The position numbers and the translations under genes were made by a program. The notes beneath the pieces were generated by a model, which saw only the letters and a program-made list of their open reading frames with translations, had not been told where the DNA came from and did not search any database. 45,020 bases of DNA, from the NCBI GenBank assembly GCA_017515205.1, contig JAFWHN010000006.1, positions 1-45,020 on the forward strand, read 5' to 3'. Position 1 is the stretch's first letter. Each line of letters starts with the position of its first letter. This document shows positions 8,319 to 16,991 of this stretch, in pieces. Source of the stretch: Candidatus Saccharimonadota bacterium. Its GTDB lineage: Bacteria > Patescibacteriota > Saccharimonadia > Saccharimonadales > Saccharimonadaceae.

Positions 8319-9220
8319 ATAAAAAAGATGATAAGATTTTGAGGGTTTGTTTATGTTTTTTTGCTGTAGTTTTATTTGTGGCATTTGTGAAAGTTAAGAT
8401 AGATGAAAAAATAAGTGATGAAAGACGAGAAGAGGTGATTTCTAAGTATGTTCAGGCGGTTTCAGAAAGTGACTATATAATGCATGCTTTAGGTAGCATT
8501 GATGGATATGCATGCACAAACAGTAAGGAAGCTTTGGAGGAATCGAAAAAACATGGAGCTAGGTTTTATGAGGTTGATGTGCAGTTGACGGCTGATGATA
8601 GATTAGTCTTGTCGAATGGATGGCCAGAAGACGATCGTATATGGGACACAGAACTAGATACTAATCTTGAAAATGGGGTGATGTTTTATAACCAATTTAT
8701 GGCAACAAGAGTCCAGGGGAGGTTTACGCCAATTGATTTCAATTATTTAGTGGAATTCATGAAAGAGAATCCAAATATTTATGTGATGTTGGATTTTGGA
8801 AATAAGAATACATCATATTTAAGAAAAGCATATAGGGGGATTTTGGCGGTTAGTGATGAGCCGTCGGTTTTAGATCGGATGATTGTAGGAGGGTATAATA
8901 GTGGGACGATTGGAACGGTGAGGAGCGTATATGATTTTAAACTTTTTAATATGTCTTGGCCAGCAGAGTGGAATAGAACGGATGAAAGAATTGACACAAA
9001 GGAAGAGTTTTTGGACTTTTGCAAGAAGAACAAAATAGCAAGTCTTTCTACTTCTGTGGAAGTGTATGATAGTGAAAAAGAAACGATGCAATATTTTAGA
9101 GATAACGGATTAATTGTGTACGTTTTTACTGAAGACGATAAGAATAGGGCTGAAGAATTATTAGATGGAGCTGATATGGTGGGTACTAATTTTTTGTATC
9201 CCCAAGTTGATAAACTTTAG
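8315..9220 (+). CDS. Membrane-anchored GDPD/PI-PLC-like protein with altered catalytic residues
   Basis: The 301-residue protein has one N-terminal membrane segment (about 10-27) and an outside domain that reads like a glycerophosphodiester phosphodiesterase TIM barrel: HALGSIDGY at the HRG position, FYEVDVQLTADDRLVLSN where family members have ExDv..T.Dg..V..HD, and later YVMLDFG and LIVYVFTEDD. The first His and the Glu/Asp pair remain, but Arg of HRG is missing and the second catalytic His is replaced (LSNGW). It may be a divergent hydrolase for another substrate, or a non-catalytic binding protein. It belongs to the cytidylyltransferase-SDR operon by a 4-nt overlap, suggesting a link to a glycerol- or polyol-phosphate polymer. 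Its 3' end overlaps the opposing gene by 35 nt. Confidence 0.65.
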   Translation: MNKKDDKILRVCLCFFAVVLFVAFVKVKIDEKISDERREEVISKYVQAVSESDYIMHALGSIDGYACTNSKEALEESKKHGARFYEVDVQLTADDRLVLSNGWPEDDRIWDTELDTNLENGVMFYNQFMATRVQGRFTPIDFNYLVEFMKENPNIYVMLDFGNKNTSYLRKAYRGILAVSDEPSVLDRMIVGGYNSGTIGTVRSVYDFKLFNMSWPAEWNRTDERIDTKEEFLDFCKKNKIASLSTSVEVYDSEKETMQYFRDNGLIVYVFTEDDKNRAEELLDGADMVGTNFLYPQVDKL

Positions 9221-10766
9221 CCCCTTTTTCTTTTTCTTCATTGGTTTCGGTGTTTTTTTCTGAATAGATTAATTCATAATGATTTTCTTCGAGAAAATCT
9301 AGTATTCTAGTTTCCGAAGGATCGCGTTTAGGTTCTATAACTATGATTTTTGGTTTATTGTTTTTTAAATCATTTAGGTATTCATCGACAATTTCAGGTC
9401 GTACCATAAAGAGGTTATATTGGTATGAATATTTTGAGGCGGAGAAGCGGTTAGCTTTGTTGTAGATGAGATCCCAGTTACCAACGACAGATATTTTATC
9501 ATCTTCGTTTGTGTTTTCTTCGACGATTTTGCATACATCATAGACTTTTTGTTCGAATTTTGGTTTTCCTCGATCGCTGTATCTAACAACGGCATTTTGA
9601 AACGATTGTAGATATGGCATGATTATTACGGGCATAGAAAGAAGCAATAGTAATATAACGATCATGGTTTTTTCTTTTTTTAGTTTTTGGATTTCATTTA
9701 GAAGCAAGAATGATGGGATGATGATAAATGGGATCATGATTATTGCATAATGCTGAAGTAGGGCGCCAGAAAGAGCGCATAAAAGAAGTGAAAGGATTAA
9801 TAAGGTGGTGTTTAGCCATAATACTGTTTTTTGTTTTTTGGGTAGTTTTTGCTTCAAAAAGAATAATGAAATAACAATGGATGAAAGGATGATAGGTTTA
9901 TCTAAGAAAAAGATAAGAGACGTAGCTTTTTTGCCAAACGAAGCCCTGGATTTTACAGAGGAATATTGCAGATTAAAAATAAACACTTGATCAATGAATT
10001 GTGTAAATGCACCATTCACGATGAGCCAGATAATGATTGGTATGATAATTATTGCGGCGCCGAGAGCGAACCATAAGATATTTTTGAAGAGTTGTTTGAT
10101 ATTTCTTTTTTTGAAGTTTTCGAATAGTATTATTATTAACATAATAGGTTGGAAAATGGCTCCATTAGGTTTCATCATGAGTGACAAGCCCATGAATAGT
10201 CCTAATAAGAATAACCTCTTGGCGTTGATGATGCCGTTTAAGAGATAGTCTAAGAAGAAGTAAAGAGAAATAGTAAGCAATGGGAGACTGAAGAGTTCTG
10301 GATAGTTTAATGCATCTTCAATATTTAATAATAACGCTCCGCAAAAAAGCGTAATTAGTAGTGCTGTCGTAGTGGAAGTTTTGAAGAGTTTTTTGGGAAT
10401 AAAGTAGGAGAAATAAAGTCCAAAAAAGATGGCGAACACTTCTAGAACCCAGATTCCTCTATTGGGGCTAAAAAAACGAGCAATAAGATTGATAAAATAG
10501 ATAACAGGCCCTTTATGATCAAAACTATCTCGATAAGGCATACCGCCTTCTGACATTAACCTGGCTGTATACTTGAAGACGTTTGAGTCTGGAGTAGTGT
10601 CACCACCTTTCCATAATCCACTGTTGCTATATTCTGCTATTAAAAAAGTAATAAGCAAAATTACAACTATTGGGATAATTTTTTTCCAATTTTTTTTAAA
10701 AAAGGATTTGATTTTTAGAAAGAAGTTCTGATTACTGTTTTTTCCTTTAGTCTGATTTTTTTTCAT
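9186..10766 (-). CDS. Polytopic GT39/ArnT-like membrane glycosyltransferase
   Basis: This 526-residue integral membrane protein has a basic N-terminus, then about ten hydrophobic segments. The first external loop has WKGGDTTPDSNVFKYTARLM and PYRDSFDHKGPVIYF, the acidic and DxxGP features of GT-C enzymes of the GT39/PMT_2 type, which use polyprenyl-phosphate sugars at the outer face of the membrane. The C-terminal 120 residues form a soluble domain (DDKISVVGNWDLIYNKANRF). It probably decorates the surface polymer or an exported protein. The ATG lies 9 nt after a TGATATAAT on the minus strand. It converges on and overlaps the GDPD-like gene by 35 nt. Confidence 0.75.
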   Translation of the reverse strand: MKKNQTKGKNSNQNFFLKIKSFFKKNWKKIIPIVVILLITFLIAEYSNSGLWKGGDTTPDSNVFKYTARLMSEGGMPYRDSFDHKGPVIYFINLIARFFSPNRGIWVLEVFAIFFGLYFSYFIPKKLFKTSTTTALLITLFCGALLLNIEDALNYPELFSLPLLTISLYFFLDYLLNGIINAKRLFLLGLFMGLSLMMKPNGAIFQPIMLIIILFENFKKRNIKQLFKNILWFALGAAIIIIPIIIWLIVNGAFTQFIDQVFIFNLQYSSVKSRASFGKKATSLIFFLDKPIILSSIVISLFFLKQKLPKKQKTVLWLNTTLLILSLLLCALSGALLQHYAIIMIPFIIIPSFLLLNEIQKLKKEKTMIVILLLLLSMPVIIMPYLQSFQNAVVRYSDRGKPKFEQKVYDVCKIVEENTNEDDKISVVGNWDLIYNKANRFSASKYSYQYNLFMVRPEIVDEYLNDLKNNKPKIIVIEPKRDPSETRILDFLEENHYELIYSEKNTETNEEKEKGAKVYQLGDTKN

Positions 10767-10775
10767 CGCTGTTCT

Positions 10776-10781
10776 ATTATA
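10776..10781 (-). promoter_or_regulatory. Extended -10 box of GT39-like gene
   Basis: Minus-strand TGATATAAT, 9 nt from the ATG; the leader would be no more than about 3 nt. Confidence 0.5.
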
Positions 10782-10817
10782 TCATGCTATATGGTTGAAT
10801 ATAGTGTTTAAATTAGA

Positions 10818-10823
10818 TATAAT
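10818..10823 (+). promoter_or_regulatory. -10 box of the transferase-polymerase-flippase operon
   Basis: TATAAT ends 7 nt before ATG 10831, and no Shine-Dalgarno sequence can fit between, so a leaderless transcript is expected. Confidence 0.6.
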
Positions 10824-10830
10824 ATAGTAT

Positions 10831-12000
10831 ATGAAAAAATTGCGAGATTTTGTCTCTATGATTTTGTCTCCTTTAAAAGTTATTTATGGGTGGATTATTT
10901 TTCATATTTATTGGTTCTTACCGTTAGAGAATAAGGTGGTTTTTTCGTGTTTTAGTGGGAAGAGATATGGTGATAGTCCGAAATATATTTCGATGATGCT
11001 TCACGAGAAGCATCCAGAGATTAAACAAGTTTGGATTTATGATAAGAAGAGACTAGTGGGATTGCCTAATTATATACGTCAAGTAAAGCGACATTCGCGG
11101 GAGATGATGAAGGAGCTTGCAACTGCTAAGGTGTGGGTGGATTCGCATTATCAGCCCTGTTGGGTATTTAAACGTAAAAATGGTCAGTTTTTCTTGGAGA
11201 CTTGGCACGGTGGACTTGGTTTTAAGAAGATTGGTTTTGAGACAAAGGAAAAAATTCCGATGGTGGAGTTAGCGCGTTTAAGGCATACTTCTAAAGCGGT
11301 GGACTTATGGCTTTCAAATAGTAATTGGCTTTCTAATGCATTTAGAAATGGAAATAGATATGAAGGCAAGATATTAAAGATTGGTTTACCAAAAATGGCG
11401 TTTTTGATTAAAAACGAGAAAGACTCGCGAAAGAAAGTACGTGAGTTTTATGGGTTAAATGAAGATAGTAAATTAGTTGTCTATGCGCCGACGATGCGGA
11501 AAAATCCAAAGGAGACTGATTTTGATATTGATGTAAAAAGTGTTTTAGGTGCATTAGAGGAAAAAATGGGTGGAGATTTTAAAATGGCTATTAGGTTGCA
11601 TCCAGTAAATGAAGCGGAATGTAAGAATATTGAATTTGGTGGTGACGTATTGAAAGGAAATGCTTATTCTGATATGCAAGAATTAATTGCAGCGGCGGAT
11701 GTGTTTATTAGCGATTATTCTAGTGCGATGTTTGATTCGGCAATCCTCAGGCATCCGACGTTTTGTTTTGCTTTTGATGAAGATGAATATGAAAAAGAAA
11801 GAGGATTTTGTGTAAAGCTAAAGGATTTGCCTTTCCCGATAGCAAAAAATAATGAAGAATTAAAAAAGGAAATAGAAGAATTTGACAAAAAAGAATATGA
11901 GAAAAAACTAAACCAGTATTTCGAAAAGGTTGGGTTAAACGAGCAGAAAGATTCAACTGAAAAGGTAGTGGAAATAATAATGGAGAAGATGGATGAGTAA
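10831..12000 (+). CDS. CDP-glycerol/CDP-ribitol-type glycerophosphotransferase (TagB/TagF/TarL family)
   Basis: The 389-residue product matches the Glyphos_transf family that polymerises or primes wall teichoic acid with polyol phosphate from CDP-glycerol or CDP-ribitol. Visible are an N-terminal amphipathic/hydrophobic stretch (about 15-32), the first catalytic His region FLETWHGGLGFKKIG (family WHGTPLK), LWLSNSNWLSNAFR, the mid-domain YAPTMRKNP, AIRLHPVN with the second His, and ADVFISDYSSAMFDSAIL, the family S-D-Y-S-S motif binding the CDP diphosphate. It is first in an operon whose next two genes overlap. With an IspD/TarI-like enzyme nearby it argues for a phosphodiester-linked surface polymer. 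Whether the unit is glycerol, ribitol or another polyol is not readable. Confidence 0.85.
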   Translation: MKKLRDFVSMILSPLKVIYGWIIFHIYWFLPLENKVVFSCFSGKRYGDSPKYISMMLHEKHPEIKQVWIYDKKRLVGLPNYIRQVKRHSREMMKELATAKVWVDSHYQPCWVFKRKNGQFFLETWHGGLGFKKIGFETKEKIPMVELARLRHTSKAVDLWLSNSNWLSNAFRNGNRYEGKILKIGLPKMAFLIKNEKDSRKKVREFYGLNEDSKLVVYAPTMRKNPKETDFDIDVKSVLGALEEKMGGDFKMAIRLHPVNEAECKNIEFGGDVLKGNAYSDMQELIAAADVFISDYSSAMFDSAILRHPTFCFAFDEDEYEKERGFCVKLKDLPFPIAKNNEELKKEIEEFDKKEYEKKLNQYFEKVGLNEQKDSTEKVVEIIMEKMDE

Positions 12001-13198
12001 AAAGAAGAATGCTTGTAGTCTTTTGAAAATGCCATCCGTTTGGTTAGAGAATTTTTATATTGGTGGAGTTGTTTCATTTATTGCACTCAGCATTTTTATG
12101 TCATATTTTGTTTATTCGGATGTGATGGAACTAATGCCATTAAGGATTATTAGATATATTATCCTGGCTTGCATGGTGGGGAAGATTTTAATTTTTGACG
12201 TGAAGTCATATTCAAAAAAGAGAGCTGTGATTACATTAGTGGCTTTTTTGTTGGTGCTTATTTCTGCGGTTTTTTCTGAAAGCAGAAATCTTTTATGGAT
12301 TTTGATTATAGTTATTGCTGCTTATAAAACTGATTTTAAACGAGTATTAAAATATGTACTTGCTTCTGAATTAGTATTGGTTGGGTTGTTCGTGCTATTA
12401 TGTGTACTACAAATAACTCCGGATCGCCTTTATGGTCGATCAGGAAGTGATGTGATTAGACATAGTTTGGGATTTAGATATGCAACTTATTTAGGTCTGT
12501 TCTTATTTAGTATTTCGTGCGGATGGTTTTATTTAAGATGGAAAAAAGCGAAGTGGTATGAATTTTTGATTTTCGTAGTGCTTAGTTTAGTGATTTATTT
12601 ATTGACTGATACTAGATTTGAGCCATTTTGTACTATAATCGTGGTTGGATTTTTTGGGTTGAGGAGGTTACTGCCTAAGCTAAAAATCGAGGGTGCGATT
12701 AATTTTTTGGCCAAGTACGCAGTATTAATAGCGGCAGTTTTTTCTGTGGTTGCGGTAATTTTTTATAATGGTGATGTTCCCGTTTTAAATAAAATGAACA
12801 GTGTTTCATCAAATAGATTATCGTTGATGAATAATGCTGTGATGGAACATGGGATATCGTTTTTTGGAGAACCTATCCAATGGGTAAGTATTTCGGAAGT
12901 GTATAATGGTGAGGCAGAAGCCTCTGAGTTTAATGCTGTTGATAATGTGTATGTGCGTTTGATTTTGAACTATGGTATTTTAGTGTTTGGGTTGTTTTTG
13001 GTGGCACAATATTTGTTGGGTAAAAAAGCGGTGGAAGATAAAAATATAGAGTTGCAGTTTATTTTAATTTTGATAGCTTTTTATTCTATATTAAGTCCTC
13101 GAATGATTGAGCTAACATTTAATTATTTTCTAATGCTATACCCAACTATTGGTTTATTAGGGATTAATCAGAAGAAAAAGAAGAATGAAAAGAAATAG
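11993..13198 (+). CDS. Polytopic membrane protein, probable Wzy-like O-antigen/polysaccharide polymerase
   Basis: The 401-residue protein has ten or more membrane segments and one larger loop (about residues 255-305, GDVPVLNKMNSVSSNRL to EFNAVDNVYVRL). That topology and the DNVYVRLILNYG stretch are typical of Wzy-type polymerases and O-antigen-ligase-like proteins of Gram-positive capsule loci. Wzy proteins show little sequence conservation, so this rests on topology and on position between a polymer transferase (8-nt overlap) and a flippase (14-nt overlap). It would polymerise lipid-linked repeat units outside the membrane. It could alternatively be a ligase. Confidence 0.65.
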   Translation: MSKKKNACSLLKMPSVWLENFYIGGVVSFIALSIFMSYFVYSDVMELMPLRIIRYIILACMVGKILIFDVKSYSKKRAVITLVAFLLVLISAVFSESRNLLWILIIVIAAYKTDFKRVLKYVLASELVLVGLFVLLCVLQITPDRLYGRSGSDVIRHSLGFRYATYLGLFLFSISCGWFYLRWKKAKWYEFLIFVVLSLVIYLLTDTRFEPFCTIIVVGFFGLRRLLPKLKIEGAINFLAKYAVLIAAVFSVVAVIFYNGDVPVLNKMNSVSSNRLSLMNNAVMEHGISFFGEPIQWVSISEVYNGEAEASEFNAVDNVYVRLILNYGILVFGLFLVAQYLLGKKAVEDKNIELQFILILIAFYSILSPRMIELTFNYFLMLYPTIGLLGINQKKKKNEKK

Positions 13199-14699
13199 AT
13201 CTGTAACTGCGATAAACGTTTTTGCGAGTATTTGTTTGCAAATTGCAACGATTATCAGTGGATTTATCATTCCGCGAATTATTTTGACAACATTCGGATC
13301 GGAAGCAAATGGTTTGATTTCGTCCCTCACGCAATTTTTAAATTATATGGCGTTATTTGAAGGTGGACTTTCGGCGGTAGTACTGGCGAATCTTTATAAG
13401 CCACTAGCGGAAAGAGACATGGAAAAAGCAAGTCAGGTGGTGGCGACGACAAGGAGATTTTATAACAAACTAGCGATTGGTTTTGTGATTTATACTTTGG
13501 TGTTGGCGGTGCTGTATTCGATTTTTACAAAGAGTAGTTTTTCTTTTGGATATATTGCTTTGATGACTTTGATTCTCGCGATCAATACTTTTGTGAGATA
13601 TGCTTTTTCGATTTCATTGAGACTTCTTTTGCAGGCAGATAAAAAAGTCTACATTATTTCATTTACGCAAATAGTCGTGGTGATTTTGAATATTTTGGCG
13701 TTTGTGATTCTAAAGAATGTATGGCCAAATTTACACTTTATGGAATTTGTGAGTGCATTAGTGTTTTTGCTTCAGCCGATCATTTATTATTTGGCAGTGG
13801 GGAAACATTTAGATATTAAAAAAGATGCGAAACCGGATAAGGCGTTGCTTAAAAGTCGGTGGGATGGACTGGGCGTAAGCCTCGCAACTTTTGTGCACAA
13901 TAATACGGATGTAGTAGTTCTAACACTGTTTGTTGGGTTAAAGACAGTTTCGATTTATAGTGTCTACGTGTTTGTGACGGGTCATTTGAAACAGTTGATC
14001 CAGTCTTTTTCGTCTGGAATAACTCCGACTATGGGACACTTATACGCTAAGAAGGATGAAAAGGGATTGAATAAACTATTTGATTTTTATGAATACATGA
14101 CATTTGTATTAACGAGTTTTCTTTTTACAGTGGGTGGACTTTTGATTACGCCATTTGTGCTCCTTTATACTTCCAACGTGACGGATGCGAATTATGATCA
14201 ACCAGTGTTTGGAATTATAATTTTGTTAGCGGAAGCGATGTTTTGTTTGAAAGAGCCTTTTGTAAATTTAGCGTATGTGGCAAATAAGTTTAAGGTAGTA
14301 AGAAAGCACGCAATTATTGAAGCGGCAATTAATATTATTCTTTCAGTGATCTTAGTTTTTCCGTTAGGCTTGATTGGAATCGCGATTGGTACATTAACGG
14401 CTATGACTTATCGAACGATGTATCACGTAATATATGCTTGGAAGGATTTGATAAAAAGATCTCCATGGAAGTTTTTCGAGAAGATGATGGTGTTTGGAGT
14501 GGCGAGTTTGATTTGTGTGGTGGTATGCGCATGGCTCTTACCATTGAATGATTTATCGGTGAATAATTGGCTGGTACATGCTGTAATTTATGCAGTGATA
14601 ATGGCTGCATTGATTATAATAATATCGGTAATGTTTTACCGTAAGGAATTGGGTAAAATCAAAGGGGTGGTGAAGAAGGTGATGAAACGGGGTGCTTAG
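13185..14699 (+). CDS. Wzx-like polysaccharide flippase (MOP superfamily)
   Basis: The 504-residue protein with about 14 hydrophobic segments opens INVFASICLQIATIISGFII then PRIILTTFGSEANGL, the usual start of polysaccharide-type MOP flippases, followed by a YKPLAERD loop. It would flip undecaprenyl-linked glycan units across the membrane. ATG overlaps the polymerase gene by 14 nt, so the transferase, polymerase and flippase are co-translated. The basic tail (GVVKKVMKRGA) overlaps the opposing acyltransferase gene by 41 nt. Confidence 0.85.
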   Translation: MKRNRSVTAINVFASICLQIATIISGFIIPRIILTTFGSEANGLISSLTQFLNYMALFEGGLSAVVLANLYKPLAERDMEKASQVVATTRRFYNKLAIGFVIYTLVLAVLYSIFTKSSFSFGYIALMTLILAINTFVRYAFSISLRLLLQADKKVYIISFTQIVVVILNILAFVILKNVWPNLHFMEFVSALVFLLQPIIYYLAVGKHLDIKKDAKPDKALLKSRWDGLGVSLATFVHNNTDVVVLTLFVGLKTVSIYSVYVFVTGHLKQLIQSFSSGITPTMGHLYAKKDEKGLNKLFDFYEYMTFVLTSFLFTVGGLLITPFVLLYTSNVTDANYDQPVFGIIILLAEAMFCLKEPFVNLAYVANKFKVVRKHAIIEAAINIILSVILVFPLGLIGIAIGTLTAMTYRTMYHVIYAWKDLIKRSPWKFFEKMMVFGVASLICVVVCAWLLPLNDLSVNNWLVHAVIYAVIMAALIIIISVMFYRKELGKIKGVVKKVMKRGA

Positions 14700-15732
14700 G
14701 TGGACGAGGGGGGATAAGATTGAGGATGTTTTGAACGAGTTTACTAAGCAGAAGCGACGTAACAGTGATTAGCACGGTAAATATGATTAACTGTGTAATA
14801 TTATTTGTCGTAAAATGATTTCTGTCTACAAGGCTTTTGAGAATAATAATATGCACTGCATATGATTCGAGCGAGACTTTACCAACAGACTCTAAAATTT
14901 GGCGGGTTTTTGGTAGTTTGAATAGTTCAAAGAAGATGATTATCAGAAAGATGGTACTTAGGGCTAGGGGTGTTAAGTAAAAACGCGATAGAGCTGGTTC
15001 AAATGCTGTGAAGCTTTTCTTTTGGAGAATAATGAAAAACGCGTCTCGGACAAAGAGTAAAGCTAGGACGATTAGAATAGTGGATTGTTTGATGGGCTTT
15101 TTCCCATAAACACGCGTGGCAAGAAGTGAACCGATGAGAAATGGGATGAACCTTGTTAGCCCAATTTCGTAAGTCATATAGAATTCTTTGCAGGTGACGT
15201 TTAATATACATAGAAAAACAATGTAGATTGGAATGAAGGCAATAATAAGATTTTGTTTTTTACTTTCAATAAGTTTATAGATTAAGGGATATATTAGGTA
15301 ACAAATTGCGATGAAGTTGATGAACCAGAATTCTCCAAACCCTTTTTCGCTAATAAAAGCATGGTTAAAGAAAAAGCTAAAGTCTTTATTATCTGAGAGA
15401 GTGCAGAAAATGAACCATGGTAGACAGACAAATAAATCTATTTTGAGCAGTTTGGTAAATCTTTTTTTATAAAAACTAAGTATGTGTTTGCCATCGGTCT
15501 TTTTTAGCGAGAAGTAGAGACAAATGCCTGACATTATTAGAAAGATATCTACGCCGACATTGCCAGCTTTGAATATTTGAACAATAAAGGGATGAAAATA
15601 TTTGACTGAGTCCGGGAACCGATTTGCGACATGGTATAGAATGATCCAAATGGCGGAAAAGCCATAAATTATATTGCGGTATTTACTGAGATTATACCAG
15701 TTAAAAATCTCGTCAACTGTTTTTTTAGTCAT
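14659..15732 (-). CDS. Acyltransferase 3 family membrane protein
   Basis: The 357-residue protein with about ten membrane segments has the family signature near the N-terminus, IIYGFSAIWIILYHVANRF with the catalytic His, then GVDIFLIMSGICLYFSLKK, then FYKKRFTKLLKI. Such proteins O-acylate (usually O-acetylate) surface polysaccharides or peptidoglycan. Placed between the flippase and the priming transferase, it most likely modifies the glycan made here. Its 3' end overlaps the flippase gene on the other strand by 41 nt, a conserved-looking compact convergence. TATAAT lies 9 nt before the ATG. The C-terminus is Pro/Ser-rich (PPRPPKHPVSSPSSPPL), encoded by the antisense of the flippase tail. Confidence 0.85.
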   Translation of the reverse strand: MTKKTVDEIFNWYNLSKYRNIIYGFSAIWIILYHVANRFPDSVKYFHPFIVQIFKAGNVGVDIFLIMSGICLYFSLKKTDGKHILSFYKKRFTKLLKIDLFVCLPWFIFCTLSDNKDFSFFFNHAFISEKGFGEFWFINFIAICYLIYPLIYKLIESKKQNLIIAFIPIYIVFLCILNVTCKEFYMTYEIGLTRFIPFLIGSLLATRVYGKKPIKQSTILIVLALLFVRDAFFIILQKKSFTAFEPALSRFYLTPLALSTIFLIIIFFELFKLPKTRQILESVGKVSLESYAVHIIILKSLVDRNHFTTNNITQLIIFTVLITVTSLLLSKLVQNILNLIPPRPPKHPVSSPSSPPL

Positions 15733-15741
15733 ATTACATAT

Positions 15742-15747
15742 ATTATA
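15742..15747 (-). promoter_or_regulatory. -10 box of acyltransferase gene
   Basis: Minus-strand TATAAT, 9 nt upstream of the ATG at 15732; no extended TG and no clear -35. Confidence 0.45.
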
Positions 15748-15758
15748 TAATAGATATT

Positions 15759-16373
15759 CTATTTGGCGCTAGATTTTTTAAAGATGGTGGTGAAAGTATA
15801 AAGGAAGATTTTGGTATCAAGAAAGAAGCTGGCGTTTTCAGAGTAAAAAAGATCCATTCTGATACGATCTTCGAAAGTACCGCGCGAGCGAAGGTGAGCT
15901 TGCCAAAACCCGGTAAGGCCTGGCTTGGTTTTGACGATAACACGGAAATCTTTTTCTCTTATATTCTTTTTTTCGTCAAGCAAGTATGGGCGGTTGCCTA
16001 CCATAGACATTTGGCCAATAAAAATATTAATAAATTGAGGGAATTCGTCTAACGATAAACGACGAATTATTTTGCCGGCCTTAGTAATTCTGGGATCATG
16101 ATTGAATTTGTGATTTTTAGTATATTCGTTGTTATACTTTGGCTCTTTTAATAGTTTTCTAAGTTCTTCGTCGGCGTTGATCACCATAGTGCGGAATTTG
16201 TAGAATTTGAAAGGTTTGCCGTTTTTACCTATGCGAGTTTGAATAAAGATAATGCGGTGAAAATCACCGGTGCAAATATAAAGTAAGCGAATAAAAAGAT
16301 AAAGTGGAATCAAAAAAACTAAGCCGATGAAGCTGAAAAGTAAATCGAAAATGCGTTTGAAAAAATGATACAT
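15759..16373 (-). CDS. Undecaprenyl-phosphate glycosyl-1-phosphate transferase (PglC-like priming sugar transferase)
   Basis: This 204-residue monotopic enzyme would transfer a sugar-1-phosphate from a nucleotide sugar to undecaprenyl phosphate, the first committed step of surface glycan assembly. Motifs in order are the N-terminal re-entrant helix KRIFDLLFSFIGLVFLIPLY, IFIQTRIGKNGKPF, the catalytic FKFYKFRTM, the Asp-Glu dyad region RLSLDEFPQFINIFIGQMSM, VGNRP, and KPGLTGFWQAHLRSRGTF. The canonical VGPRP is VGNRP here. The size matches the minimal PglC form without the WbaP-type extra membrane domain. It has its own extended -10 box (16392-16397) and a short leader with AGG before the ATG. 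It is the presumed initiator for the cluster. Confidence 0.9.
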   Translation of the reverse strand: MYHFFKRIFDLLFSFIGLVFLIPLYLFIRLLYICTGDFHRIIFIQTRIGKNGKPFKFYKFRTMVINADEELRKLLKEPKYNNEYTKNHKFNHDPRITKAGKIIRRLSLDEFPQFINIFIGQMSMVGNRPYLLDEKKNIREKDFRVIVKTKPGLTGFWQAHLRSRGTFEDRIRMDLFYSENASFFLDTKIFLYTFTTIFKKSSAK

Positions 16374-16424
16374 CCTGACTTCGTTTTTTGTATTATAACA
16401 CTTTATAGTCTAATTGAAAAATGG

Positions 16425-16934
16425 TTATTGCTTTTGTGAGTTGCGTTTACCAAAAACGAATTTGTCGTAGAAAAGGAAATTAATAATCATAATAACTATG
16501 CCGGCGAGGATAAAGGCACCGGTGCTCTGGATGAAATCGTAAGAAAAATCTAGATGAATTGCTTCAGAAATGGATTTAGCGAGATCATAGAGAGGAGTAA
16601 AATAACTAAAAAGTTGGGTGAGGAGGGGATTAATGAGAAAAGCTAAGGCGAGGTTCCAGATGAAAAATTTATAAATAGTGGTTTTTGTAATAACACGTTC
16701 TTTCCAGGTGATGCGGGAGTGAAGAAAATAAGCTAAGAAAGTGATAATAAAAGTGGCAATCAAGGTGGAGAGCCAGAGTAAATCATTATTTTTAATAATG
16801 AGGTTGGCGATGATGGTATAGAGGAGATAATTGGAAACAGTAATAGTTACACCGATAATAAAATAGATGCCAGCACGTTTTTTAGTGGTGACAGCTTGAG
16901 ATTTTTGAGGTGTTTTGGTGGAAGTTTCTTCCAT
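16425..16934 (-). CDS. GtrA family membrane protein
   Basis: The 169-residue protein has four membrane segments and the GtrA pattern: FIIGVTITVSNYLLYTII, then FIITFLAYFLHSRITWK and IINFLFYDKFVFGKR. GtrA-like proteins are associated with moving or using polyprenyl-phosphate-linked sugars and often pair with a GT2 of the DPM1 type; such a GT2 is at 4760-5500 and a GT-C enzyme at 9186-10766, so the three could form one decoration route. The ATG lies 7 nt after TGCTATAAT, suggesting a leaderless mRNA. It is divergent from uvrA, and the two promoters are packed into about 60 bp. Confidence 0.8.
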   Translation of the reverse strand: MEETSTKTPQKSQAVTTKKRAGIYFIIGVTITVSNYLLYTIIANLIIKNNDLLWLSTLIATFIITFLAYFLHSRITWKERVITKTTIYKFFIWNLALAFLINPLLTQLFSYFTPLYDLAKSISEAIHLDFSYDFIQSTGAFILAGIVIMIINFLFYDKFVFGKRNSQKQ

Positions 16935-16941
16935 GTAGTCT

Positions 16942-16947
16942 ATTATA
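16942..16947 (-). promoter_or_regulatory. Extended -10 box of gtrA-like gene
   Basis: Minus-strand TGCTATAAT with 7 nt to the ATG at 16934. Confidence 0.6.
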
Positions 16948-16975
16948 GCATATGGACAAAAAAGGGATTTTGGTG

Positions 16976-16981
16976 TATAAT
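16976..16981 (+). promoter_or_regulatory. -10 box of uvrA
   Basis: TATAAT preceded directly by TG; 10 nt to ATG 16992, so the leader is only a few bases. It decides the uvrA start, because the frame is open far upstream. Confidence 0.5.
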
Positions 16982-16991
16982 ATGTCAGTTT

